64,000 nt of DNA from Armatimonadota bacterium (GTDB taxonomy: Bacteria; Armatimonadota; Fimbriimonadia; Fimbriimonadales; Fimbriimonadaceae). Shown piece after piece: positions 1 to 7,914 of this stretch. The stretch lies in NCBI GenBank assembly GCA_017303935.1, contig JAFLBD010000002.1:620001-684000 (forward strand), read 5' to 3'. A program made the translations under genes and the position numbers. The notes under the pieces were generated by a model that was given only the letters and a program-made list of their open reading frames with translations, was not told the origin of the DNA and did not search any database. Position 1 is the stretch's first letter. Each line of letters opens with the position of its first letter.

Positions 1-1
1 A

Positions 2-733
2 AGCAAACTCCAACCAGATGTTTTCGTGATGGAGAACGTGAAGGGAATCCTAGAAACAGAAGGAGCCCACTTCTTACAAAGTGCAGTTGATGCCTTTAAA
101 AAACTCGACTATCAGGTTTCGGTTCACTTGTTGAACGCCGTGGATTTTGGAGTGCCCCAACGCAGATCACGGGTTTTTGTCGTCGGTTCAAGAAAGCGAA
201 TTAAGCTCCAAATACCTCCTCAAGAGCAAAGCTTGACTGTATGGGATGCAATCCACGATTTACCATGCCTTACCAATGGAGCGAATGTTGATGAACTTCC
301 ATATTCGTGTAATTGCGAAAGTCACTATGCATTAGTTATGCGAGGCAACTTGCAAACTGTATCTGGAAATCTTGTGACCAGGAATAGCGATACTGTCGTT
401 AACAGATATCGACACATTTTGCCAGGACAAAACTGGGAATCCATTCCAGTCCATTTGATGAACAATTATGGAGATCGCACCAAATGTCACACTGGTATTT
501 ACAAACGACTTGAAAAGTGCCAGCCATCAGTCGTGATTGGAAATTATCGAAAGAACATGTTAATCCATCCTGTGCAAGATCGTGGCCTATCGGTTCGCGA
601 GGCCGCTAGACTTCAATCTGTTCCTGATAGCTTTCTATTCAGTGGCACAATTGGATTCCAGCAACAACAGGTAGGAAATATGGTTCCACCCTTGCTAGCA
701 AAATCCGTCTTCGAAGAGGTCATCAAAGGATGA
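2..733 (+). CDS. DNA (cytosine-5-)-methyltransferase, 5'-truncated by the window edge
   Basis: This is the C-terminal two thirds of a C5-cytosine DNA methyltransferase, which transfers methyl from S-adenosylmethionine to a specific cytosine. The frame is open from the first bases, reading PDVFVMENVKG, so the GTG/ATG codons at 26-31 are internal. That segment is family motif IV (the ENV motif). Motif VIII follows as VPQRRSRVFVVG, then a variable target-recognition stretch, and motif X as GNMVPPLLAKS near the end. The Pro-Cys catalytic loop (motif III/IV) must lie upstream of the window. The TGA stop overlaps the ATG of the HD-domain gene as ATGA, so the two are probably translationally coupled. 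No restriction endonuclease is visible nearby. It may be the self-marking part of a defence cassette; the recognition sequence cannot be read from the protein. Confidence 0.93.
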   Translation, partial: SKLQPDVFVMENVKGILETEGAHFLQSAVDAFKKLDYQVSVHLLNAVDFGVPQRRSRVFVVGSRKRIKLQIPPQEQSLTVWDAIHDLPCLTNGANVDELPYSCNCESHYALVMRGNLQTVSGNLVTRNSDTVVNRYRHILPGQNWESIPVHLMNNYGDRTKCHTGIYKRLEKCQPSVVIGNYRKNMLIHPVQDRGLSVREAARLQSVPDSFLFSGTIGFQQQQVGNMVPPLLAKSVFEEVIKG

Positions 734-1899
734 ACAAAGCCACCACTGGACACTTGGTAAAAATTCTGGAAAATGCGTCTGCTGATCCCAAGCATGCGGA
801 CTTCGCAGAGGCAAAGAAATACCTGGATGCCTTTCGCCACATGGAAGGGAAATTCTTCGACGGAATCCATTCAGATACGGACACCGGTTTGGCTATGGCC
901 GAAACGGCTGCGAACGAAGGTGGCTCTCCAAACATCTTCACTCGACATAACGGTAATCATATTGTCGATCTAAGTAAGAACCTCGACAAACTCGCAGAAT
1001 CAATCGAAAGGCGCAAAAACGGAACTGCTCTTAGTGTTCTTGAGGCCTATATTCTACTTTGCTCTGCTCACGTTCACGATGCCGCCAACGTTAGCGGCCG
1101 CAAGGATCATCCGCAACGGGTTGGAGACTTCATGGCGTATCCGTTACGCAAACCCCTCTTTACGGGCACGGTGGAAATGGAACATATCCGCGACGTAGCC
1201 TCCGCACATGGGGGAGAGCATGAGGAGTTTGGAAAAGATACATTCCGAGCCATTGAAGCAAACAACTATACGCATCCGCGACTCCACTTGCTTGCCGCAC
1301 TACTTCGTATCGCAGATGAACTGGCAGAAAATCCAGGCCGTGTACCGGAGTACCTGCTTGAACATTACCAGGCTTCAGAGCATAGTCAGTTGGCCCATGC
1401 GTATGCCAGATCCTTTGCAAACTTTGAACTGAGAGATGAATGCCTGAAACTCGTTTACAGGTGCTACCCGGGAATTTGCGACGGTGAGAACGAATCCGTA
1501 TCTTCATTTATTCAGTTTCTTGAAAAGAAGCTGAACGCCATTGAAAGCGAGGCACGTTATTGCTCGCAGTATGGGAGACCCTATCTCAGCATTTCTGAAA
1601 TAGACGTTGCAATTCAGCCGTGGTCACAAGCACCGCCAGGAGGTCAAAAATTGCCTCTCCGACAGTTCAAGCTTAATCTCCTGAACGGATATCCAGAAAA
1701 CAAGAACAGTCTATGCGAGAGGTCCGTTGAACTCAAAGAAGCAGGGTTTAAATGTCTAGATGATGCTTTTGTAGGTCTGTACAATACTTCATCTTCTATC
1801 CGCAAGAGTGGCAAAGCGACAGGTACCGAGCAAAGCACGGAGCCATCACGCTTAGCAAAGTTTTTGAATAAATTATTTTTTTTGGGAGGAAATAGTTGA
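730..1899 (+). CDS. HD-domain protein, probable metal-dependent phosphohydrolase of a conflict system
   Basis: A 389-residue protein with an HD-superfamily metal site. Visible candidate ligands are H77 in TRHNGNHIVDL, the H116-D117 doublet in CSAHVHDAANVSG, H160 in DVASAHGG and D196 in LLRIADELAENPGR. HD proteins hydrolyse phosphoesters such as nucleotides or cyclic nucleotides; the substrate here is unknown. The arrangement resembles HD domains I recall being described beside ATPases in bacterial conflict systems (HD-CE type), but that assignment is from memory and needs a profile search. The C-terminal 190 residues carry no motif I recognise. Its ATG overlaps the methyltransferase stop, and its own stop overlaps the TTG start of the ATPase gene, so it sits in the middle of a coupled operon. 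The coding sequence is visibly AT-richer than the core genes further right. Confidence 0.8.
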   Translation: MNKATTGHLVKILENASADPKHADFAEAKKYLDAFRHMEGKFFDGIHSDTDTGLAMAETAANEGGSPNIFTRHNGNHIVDLSKNLDKLAESIERRKNGTALSVLEAYILLCSAHVHDAANVSGRKDHPQRVGDFMAYPLRKPLFTGTVEMEHIRDVASAHGGEHEEFGKDTFRAIEANNYTHPRLHLLAALLRIADELAENPGRVPEYLLEHYQASEHSQLAHAYARSFANFELRDECLKLVYRCYPGICDGENESVSSFIQFLEKKLNAIESEARYCSQYGRPYLSISEIDVAIQPWSQAPPGGQKLPLRQFKLNLLNGYPENKNSLCERSVELKEAGFKCLDDAFVGLYNTSSSIRKSGKATGTEQSTEPSRLAKFLNKLFFLGGNS

Positions 1900-3671
1900 G
1901 CCAGCACGCTGAGCACAACCCCTTCGAGCTTGTTACCGCTTCTAAACTGAGTGCGCAAGAAGCAGTCAGCCTATGGTGCGACGACAAACGTCTTGACAGA
2001 GTCAATGGCCGAGAGAACTGCTTTATCAATGGCTTGCGTGGAACGGGAAAGACGATGCTTTTCCGCATCCTTCAATACGACTGCCAGAAACTACTGAACG
2101 CGAACGTTTCATTCTTGTCGGTCTACATTCCGGTAAGAGACACGGAACTGCTTACAACAGAGTTCGATGTGTTTCAGGACGACGCTCTAAAGTTTATGCT
2201 TAGCGAGAGTCATCTCGTTTTGCTCCTTACGAAGCAACTTGCGAGTGTTCTGGCAAAGCACGTAGAAGTCGTTCCTGAGAATCTTAGGCACGCACTTCAA
2301 AAGCTTGTTCAAGACCGTGTATCGATGGCATTCCAATTCAGTGCGGTAGAGACTTACAACTTCAAAAGTTCCACTTACCAAGACTTCTTGGAAGAGTTTT
2401 CGTCTGTGCTCGAACTTGAGTTGCTACGGCTTTTCAACTCTTTCATCGCGCAACGCTTCTACGACAAAGCGTCCTATCAGGGGCCGGTCTTCACGTTTGA
2501 AACGCTGCTCGGTCCAATAGCGGATTGGATTCTAAACAACACCGGGAAAACGGTTTATTTCCTCGTGGATGATGCAGACGACTTGCCGGAATCTCACACT
2601 ATCACTCTTAACACATGGGTTGCGCGAAGACGAAGCAGCGTCGCTTTCAAGGTCAGCACCATGTATTTGTACAAGACCTATGAGACAAAAGGTCGTTCGG
2701 CAATTCAGCACCCTCACGACTTCTTTCTGTATGAGGTCGCCACACGCCATTTGAAGGACGAGCTTGAAAACTACGTCGAATTACTTCGTCAAATCTGCGA
2801 AAGTCGCTTAAAGCTCAAAGGCATAGATGCTTCAGCAAAATCGTTCTTCCCACGAGATTTAGCCCAGGAGACCAGAATGAAAGCTCTTGAAGCCAAGCTC
2901 ATTGAGGACTACTCCAAAGCTTATTCGGATCGGGCAATCAGGGACAATGTCTACAGGCACTTAACTTCCGAGTACAAGAAGAGCCTCTTGGCGAACAGGT
3001 CCAGTGGTACATTTGTTTACGCTGGATTTGAGACGCTGGCAGAGTTGAGTAGTGGACTTGTTCGCGATTTTATCATTTGCGCGCAAAGGATGTACGACAG
3101 CCAGAGGAGGCGGATTCAACCTGATAGCACGGAGCAAGTCACAGAAATAGAGTCAAGTATCCAAAGCGACGTCGTTAAAAAATACGCAACGGAGTTACTT
3201 CTTGATATCTCGAATGCGAGCCAGAGGCGCGACCGTTCGGCTACTCCCGAAGAGTGGAGGCAGGTGCACAAGTTTATTGAGGCACTGGGGAGTGTCTTCA
3301 AAGACAAGATGTATTCGAGCGATTCCGAGCGCAGAGTCTTTTCCTTTGCGTTTCAAGACGAACCTGATCCTGATGTCTCAAGGGTGATCGACCTAGCGAT
3401 TGCCGAAGGTTATCTAATGAAAGGGTTCATTAGCCGCAAGGAAGGAACGGGACGGCGAAACCTCTACATGCTGACTCGCCGGTTGGCTCCTGCATTTGAC
3501 CTAGACGTTTCTGCTTACAGTGGATATCTGTCAATGACCTCAGCGCGAGCCCGAAGTTACATGGACAAGGGTCCTGAGAGGTCTGAGAATAAGGGAGAGC
3601 CACAGATTCAACTCTCATTTTTTGATTCGGGTGACTGGCCCATGATCGCCATCGATGAGGCAGGTTACTAA
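1896..3671 (+). CDS. P-loop ATPase, ORC/CDC6- or STAND-like
   Basis: A 591-residue ATPase. Walker A is GLRGTGKT (residues 46-53) and Walker B is YFLVDDADDL (221-230), an order and spacing typical of AAA+/ORC-like or STAND ATPases. The long helical C-terminus ends with a region that could be a winged helix (FAFQDEPDPDVSRVIDLAIA...) followed by LYMLTRRLAPAF. I chose the TTG at 1896 because GGGAGGA lies at 1884-1890 with normal spacing; the TTG overlaps the previous stop as TTGA. The stop TAA shares a base with the next ATG (TAATG at 3669-3673). In such systems the ATPase usually senses a trigger or loads onto DNA and controls an effector; here the HD protein is the obvious candidate effector, which is inference. 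The exact family cannot be fixed by eye. Confidence 0.82.
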   Translation: MSQHAEHNPFELVTASKLSAQEAVSLWCDDKRLDRVNGRENCFINGLRGTGKTMLFRILQYDCQKLLNANVSFLSVYIPVRDTELLTTEFDVFQDDALKFMLSESHLVLLLTKQLASVLAKHVEVVPENLRHALQKLVQDRVSMAFQFSAVETYNFKSSTYQDFLEEFSSVLELELLRLFNSFIAQRFYDKASYQGPVFTFETLLGPIADWILNNTGKTVYFLVDDADDLPESHTITLNTWVARRRSSVAFKVSTMYLYKTYETKGRSAIQHPHDFFLYEVATRHLKDELENYVELLRQICESRLKLKGIDASAKSFFPRDLAQETRMKALEAKLIEDYSKAYSDRAIRDNVYRHLTSEYKKSLLANRSSGTFVYAGFETLAELSSGLVRDFIICAQRMYDSQRRRIQPDSTEQVTEIESSIQSDVVKKYATELLLDISNASQRRDRSATPEEWRQVHKFIEALGSVFKDKMYSSDSERRVFSFAFQDEPDPDVSRVIDLAIAEGYLMKGFISRKEGTGRRNLYMLTRRLAPAFDLDVSAYSGYLSMTSARARSYMDKGPERSENKGEPQIQLSFFDSGDWPMIAIDEAGY

Positions 3672-4645
3672 TGAGTTTCGCTTCGGACACCTTATTCCTC
3701 GGGCTTCCTTCCTTTGAGGCAAGGTCTTCGTCTGGGTTGAGGCGATTCCTAAGTGAAGGTGGTCTTCAAGAGAACGTGAGATGTGCGTTGATAAAGGACG
3801 AATCCTTACAGTATAGAGATCAGACAGAAGTATGGAGAGAATTGTTCCCTGCTGAGATGCCTGTGATAGATCGCTTCGACGTGAAAGATATGTGGGCTTG
3901 GGTGTGGTCAAGCATCGATACAGATAATGAATCGTTCGTAATCGACGTGACTTGTATGCCGAGAGAATTGATCGGCTTGGTGTTGTTTGCGTTATCCGTC
4001 AGAAGGGATTCAATAACGTCGGTTAACATTCTTTATACACGACCCGCAGACGATCCAGATGGATACGCGACTACGCGTCCGGGATTATCTGATGGAGACA
4101 GGTGGTTGTCAAAGGGTGTATTTGCCACTCGGAGCATTTTGGGTTATCCTGGGATGTTCCTGCCCGAGAGAGAAAAGGTTCTAATCGCTCTCGCTGGTCA
4201 CGAGCCTGAGCGACTGTTTCAACTGATCGAAGTTGTTGAACCTTCCATTTTGGCGATAAGTAGCGAAGCAAAGGGGACATCTACAATACTGGGGGCAGGT
4301 ACGGTTAGTGAGGGTGTGGTGGACTACCTGCGACAACGCATACAGGTTCCACTAGTGGAGGAGGTTACTTTCAGCGCGGACTCAATCGACGATACTTATC
4401 AGTCACTTGAAGTCAAGTGTCCCGCCTACGCCGACAAGAACCTTACCATTGCGGCTATGAACACGAAGCTGGCATTTGTTGGAAGCGCGCTTTACGCCTT
4501 GCGTGAGCGCAGAATTCGATTGACGTATTTGGTCCCGCTGAAGTACAACCCTCTCTATTCTACTGGCAGCCAAGCCACAATGCTATACGACGTCACTGCG
4601 TACATAAAGAGTGCAGAAACTACTCGGGTTCAGCTGAGCCAATAG
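3671..4645 (+). CDS. unrecognised protein of the HD/ATPase operon
   Basis: I do not recognise this 324-residue protein. It has alternating strands and helices suggesting a Rossmann-like N-terminal half: SDTLFLGLPSFE at the start, then FVIDVTCMPRELIGLVLFAL (residues 89-108), where IDVTCMPRE looks like a conserved strand-loop. It has no signal peptide or transmembrane segment. The gene starts one base inside the ATPase stop, so it is almost certainly co-translated and belongs to the same system. The strand-turn with D-x-T and the following helix are reminiscent of nucleotide-sensor folds such as CARF, but the resemblance is weak and I make no functional call. Its last 26 bases overlap the end of the convergent ThyX-like gene. 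Confidence 0.75.
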   Translation: MSFASDTLFLGLPSFEARSSSGLRRFLSEGGLQENVRCALIKDESLQYRDQTEVWRELFPAEMPVIDRFDVKDMWAWVWSSIDTDNESFVIDVTCMPRELIGLVLFALSVRRDSITSVNILYTRPADDPDGYATTRPGLSDGDRWLSKGVFATRSILGYPGMFLPEREKVLIALAGHEPERLFQLIEVVEPSILAISSEAKGTSTILGAGTVSEGVVDYLRQRIQVPLVEEVTFSADSIDDTYQSLEVKCPAYADKNLTIAAMNTKLAFVGSALYALRERRIRLTYLVPLKYNPLYSTGSQATMLYDVTAYIKSAETTRVQLSQ

Positions 4646-6011
4646 CGATCATTTTGCCCGTCTTTGGGAACTTCAGACTGAGTTGGTCAACAGATGCAAT
4701 GAGGTGCTTGGCATATCTGTAATGAGCACCCGTTCCGGTTCTCAATTCAACCTCGTAAACGTATTTATCGAAGGTTGTAGAGTGCCAGAACTCAAATTCA
4801 TGGCCAAGAAGTAGTAGTGAAGAATAGCTGGTTTCGCGGTCAGCGAGTTTTCGCCGTGTTTCAAAGAGACGTTCTTGGCCGAAGTCGTAGAAAGAACTCG
4901 GCAATTCTAGGCCCAAGCGTTGTGCTTCATCTTGGGCCAAGTAGAAGCCAATCGGCACAGCTGGGCAGTATTTCGTGCCTGTGCGATGACGGTTCAGGTC
5001 CCTAATTTCAGCAATGGAGACTGCTTCCCAGCCAAATCGAATAAGTGTTGATCGAAGCGGTTCCGCAATATACGCGTATCGATGGCTATGATGTCTAAAG
5101 GAATTGCTTAGCAGATCATCAGTGGCTCCCGGAGGAGGCAATAACTGGACCTCAGCACGAGAAGTTGCCTGAGGATCAAACCGTCTTGCCTCGCGAGCGG
5201 TGCACAGCATTGAGTAGCTATCGAATTCCTCCTTGAGTCCAGCAACCGTCTCAGGTTGTTCTTTGGCGTGCTTGATCAAACGCGGTGCTTCAAGACGTAG
5301 CTGTTCGGTAACAAGCCGTCCGAGGATACGGGCTTCCGGATGATAGTGGGAGTGTAAATATTGGCAAAGTTGCACCCAACCCCTAGCAGACATGACTAGC
5401 ATCATGTTTGTAAGGGCACAGACTGGGAGAAAATAACGTGACCTATCAAAAGCGAAGTTTCGTCGCATTCGCGCAACTTGCTTCTGAGCCTTTTCCGTAG
5501 GATCGTCTAGCAAGCTTTGAGGTATTCGCATCACTTCGGGTCTTTCCTCTGCAACTCTCTCCCAAAATTGAAGTGCTTCTGTGTAGAAGTGGAATGCTCC
5601 TTCAAGAAATTCTTTCCATTTGGAGACCTCGGCATCAGGAACTCCAAATAGGTCTGGAGAAACTACCCCATCAGATGATAATTTGACATATCGAGTAGAA
5701 GATTCTTGCCCACCCGCTGTCGGACATTGAGACCAGATAAGATAAGCAAGCCAAATGGAAATTTCGTCAATGAAGATTGAGACTGGCACCATGTCTGCAA
5801 TGGACTGATGCCCATAGTCGATCATCTTGAAAATAGAATCAACTGACTTATCCGGATTTTCAGGATCGACCTTGGAGAGAATAGCTTCAAGTCCTTCGTT
5901 GTTCCGTGAATACCGAGCACCACTTGCCGCAAGAAGCTCCGGCGTGAGTTGAGGCGCACCTGCAAGGCGTGCAGACTCAGACTGCCGTAATGATACAAGA
6001 GTTGCTTTCAT
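4620..6011 (-). CDS. ThyX-like flavoprotein with two ThyX-type halves
   Basis: A 463-residue relative of flavin-dependent thymidylate synthase, about twice the usual ThyX length. The first half has DYGHQSIADMVPVSIFI (residues 65-81) and ends its motif as GGQESSTRYVKLS (100-112), matching the E-x-S-x-R-Y end of the ThyX signature but lacking the leading R-H-R. A typical ThyX C-terminal region follows (YFLPVCALTNMMLV, then WVQLCQYLHSHYHPEARILGRL). The second half has EIRDLNRHRTGTKYCPAVP (335-353), which keeps R-H-R but loses the S-x-N-E-x-S part. ThyX uses FAD and methylenetetrahydrofolate to methylate dUMP. Whether this protein makes dTMP or acts on another pyrimidine is unknown. Transcription faces the conflict operon, and a perfect palindrome lies 20 bases upstream of the start. 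Confidence 0.82.
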   Translation of the reverse strand: MKATLVSLRQSESARLAGAPQLTPELLAASGARYSRNNEGLEAILSKVDPENPDKSVDSIFKMIDYGHQSIADMVPVSIFIDEISIWLAYLIWSQCPTAGGQESSTRYVKLSSDGVVSPDLFGVPDAEVSKWKEFLEGAFHFYTEALQFWERVAEERPEVMRIPQSLLDDPTEKAQKQVARMRRNFAFDRSRYFLPVCALTNMMLVMSARGWVQLCQYLHSHYHPEARILGRLVTEQLRLEAPRLIKHAKEQPETVAGLKEEFDSYSMLCTAREARRFDPQATSRAEVQLLPPPGATDDLLSNSFRHHSHRYAYIAEPLRSTLIRFGWEAVSIAEIRDLNRHRTGTKYCPAVPIGFYLAQDEAQRLGLELPSSFYDFGQERLFETRRKLADRETSYSSLLLLGHEFEFWHSTTFDKYVYEVELRTGTGAHYRYAKHLIASVDQLSLKFPKTGKMIAIGSAEPE

Positions 6012-6031
6012 ATCTGAACCTCATGGAGCAT

Positions 6032-6061
6032 ACCTTAAGTAGAAGCATGTCTACTTAAGGT
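6032..6061. promoter_or_regulatory. perfect 12-6-12 inverted repeat, operator or recombination core
   Basis: Arms ACCTTAAGTAGA (6032-6043) and TCTACTTAAGGT (6050-6061) are exact reverse complements around the spacer AGCATG. The site lies 20 bases upstream of the ThyX-like start codon and about 100 bases from the recombinase gene end. It could be a repressor operator, a 5'-UTR hairpin, or a tyrosine-recombinase core, since two 11-13 base arms around a 6-8 base spacer is that family's usual design. There is no T-run, so it is not a simple terminator. Confidence 0.55.
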
Positions 6062-6163
6062 GATGTCGGGTGATCCATGCGGGAAAGGACAGTGCTCTCT
6101 AGTACCTGATTTAAGCAAAGATTCTACAATCGGAGCCTTCTGATCAACCTGTTACTACATGTT

Positions 6164-7138
6164 CTACCGTCTCTTCAGAGCCTGGACGGGGCTGAACTGT
6201 CGGTGTTGGTTCTGGATGTCGGCTTGGGCTAGGGTCACATAGCGGTTCGTCATGGCTAGGTCGGTGTGACCCAACATTTCCTTCAGCGTGAACACGCTTG
6301 CCCCGGCCCGAAGGAACATCACGGCGAAGGTGTGACGCATGGTATGCGGGGAGCACCGGACGGCCTCAATCTTGGAGGTTTCGCCCAACCGTTCCAAAAT
6401 TTGGCGTACTCCATACCGAGTCAATCGTTCGCCCCGTTTCGACTCGAAAAGAGGTGATTCTGGTTCCAATTCGCGTTCTCGAAGGTATCGCCAAAGAACC
6501 CTTCCGGTTTCCCGGCTGAAGTAGATCGCACGATGCTTGTTCCCTTTGCCCCGAACGATGGCCTTTCGATTGACTATATCCACGTCCTGGAAATCAAGTT
6601 CGCAAAGCTCGCTCACTCGAACCCCAGAATCTATCATGAAGAGTAGTAGAGCTTCATCCCTTTTCGGTTGCTGACTTGCCTTTGAAGCTTTGAGCAAGGC
6701 TTGAACCTGTTCTTCGGTGAACGGCTGAATTTGGTCGGGCCGATGAATTGGGGGCCGTAGTCCTTCCATCGGTGAACCAGGAATATAGCCCTCTGCCACG
6801 AGAAAACGAAAGAAGGTTCTTAGTGCCCCGTGAACGTCCTTCACGGTTCGACTCTTGACGGCGGTCTTGAGGGCAGGATTTCCCCAACGGCCCGCTTCGG
6901 ATAGGTGCCCATTGGAAACGTAGCCGATGAAGGCCCGAATCTCGAAAGTTCCGCAACTCTCGAAGCCCTCGTTTTCGAGCCACCAAACCAGTTTGTTGAG
7001 GAAGTGGCGGCGAAGCTCTAACGTTCTGGGGCTGAGTTGACGGTATTCCCCGTCTAAAATCCATCCTTTGATGAAGCGGCGAAGATCGTTGATCCCAATA
7101 TTGGAATCGGAATTGAGTGAACGAAGTGCTGTTTGCAA
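6164..7138 (-). CDS. tyrosine recombinase / integrase (XerC/D-like)
   Basis: A 324-residue site-specific recombinase. The N-terminal SAM-like DNA-binding domain covers roughly residues 15-120 and the catalytic domain 135-305. Catalytic residues are visible: R174 in SGVRVSEL, K199 in VRGKGNKHR, H265 and R268 in SPHTMRHTFA, H291 in MLGHTDLAMTNRY and the nucleophile Y300. Length and motifs fit the XerC/XerD/phage-integrase group. It lies directly beside the 3' end of tRNA-Val (7231-7305), the classic place for the integrase of an element inserted in a tRNA gene, so it probably mobilised the accessory genes to its left. Chromosomal XerC or XerD is less likely given the flanking cargo. ATG at 7136-7138 is the only good start. 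Confidence 0.92.
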   Translation of the reverse strand: MQTALRSLNSDSNIGINDLRRFIKGWILDGEYRQLSPRTLELRRHFLNKLVWWLENEGFESCGTFEIRAFIGYVSNGHLSEAGRWGNPALKTAVKSRTVKDVHGALRTFFRFLVAEGYIPGSPMEGLRPPIHRPDQIQPFTEEQVQALLKASKASQQPKRDEALLLFMIDSGVRVSELCELDFQDVDIVNRKAIVRGKGNKHRAIYFSRETGRVLWRYLRERELEPESPLFESKRGERLTRYGVRQILERLGETSKIEAVRCSPHTMRHTFAVMFLRAGASVFTLKEMLGHTDLAMTNRYVTLAQADIQNQHRQFSPVQALKRR

Positions 7139-7230
7139 GTTTCTAGGTCTCGTTTTGGTGGTCGGTGGAATGCCGAAACCTTGAACGAAGTGCTGAACTT
7201 GAATCGAGAACGATTCAGCCTAGAAGAACA

Positions 7231-7305
7231 TGGTGGTCGGTATAGGATTTGAACCTACGACCCCTTCGGTGTGAACGAAGTGCTCTACCGCTGAGCTAAC
7301 CGACC
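7231..7305 (-). tRNA. tRNA-Val (CAC), intact copy
   Basis: The minus strand folds into a full cloverleaf: acceptor GGTCGGT/ACCGACC, D-arm GCTC-AGCGGTA-GAGC, anticodon stem CTTCG/CGAAG around loop TTCACAC (anticodon CAC), T-arm GTAGG-TTCAAAT-CCTAT, discriminator A and an encoded CCA. Its 3' end points at the integrase gene, so it is the likely attachment site of the island at 1-7138. Confidence 0.95.
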
Positions 7306-7382
7306 AGACTCCGTCATTATGACACGAGTCGGGAAAAGGGGATTGAGCCAGGTGTGGGGCAACGAGGGGGTTATCTCCGCCC

Positions 7383-7823
7383 ATGCAACCCACACACTGA
7401 CTCTCGTTGGATTGCTGGCGATTGCCGGAGCGATGGCCCAAACGGCCAAAACGGAGCAGAATTTTGACCCTTCGCGCGATGCCGCCGCCAATTTCGCGGC
7501 CGGGATCATGAAAGCAAAGTCCGAAAAAAAAACGGGTACTCGTGGATTTTGGCGGGAACTGGTGCGACTGGTGCCACAAACTCGACAAGCTCTTCAAGGA
7601 AGGTGCCGAAATCGCGAAGATGCTCCAGCGTGACTCTGTGATCGTGAAGGTGAACTATGGCCCTGAGAACAAGAACGAAAAGGTTCTTGCGAAGTTCCCC
7701 GAGCGCAAAGGGTTCCCGCACCTCTTTGTGCTGGACGGGAAAGGGAAGCTCCTGCATAATCAGGATATGGGCTGGCTGGAAACCGGCGACCACCAAGTCG
7801 CGGCTAAGGTCAAAGAGTATTGA
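7383..7823 (+). pseudogene. secreted thioredoxin-like protein, frame disrupted
   Basis: Two pieces of one thioredoxin-fold gene lie in different frames. A signal-peptide segment (LTLVGLLAIAGAMAQTAK) and a linker to KAKSEKK read in one frame. After a run of nine A (7524-7532) the thioredoxin domain continues one base over as KRVLVDFGGNWCDWCHKLDKLF, with the W-C-x-x-C-H active site, to the stop at 7823. The best start, ATG at 7383 after GAGGGGG, is in the same frame as the thioredoxin domain, so two compensating shifts would be needed: one near 7394 and one at the A-run. Candidates are a decayed gene, assembly errors, or transcriptional slippage on A9. If repaired it would be a periplasmic DUF255/thioredoxin-like protein of about 146 residues. 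Confidence 0.6.
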
Positions 7824-7914
7824 CGAGGTGGGCTGTGAAAAAGTAAGGCTTCGGACCGCCCCTTTCTGTGCTTTTGCCTGGTACAGTTGTTACCAGAGTG
7901 CCATAAAAACCAAG

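Noticed and set aside
4620-4645. Programmed antisense regulation between the conflict operon and the ThyX-like gene
   Set aside because: Tail overlaps of this size are common across the window, so no special regulation can be argued.
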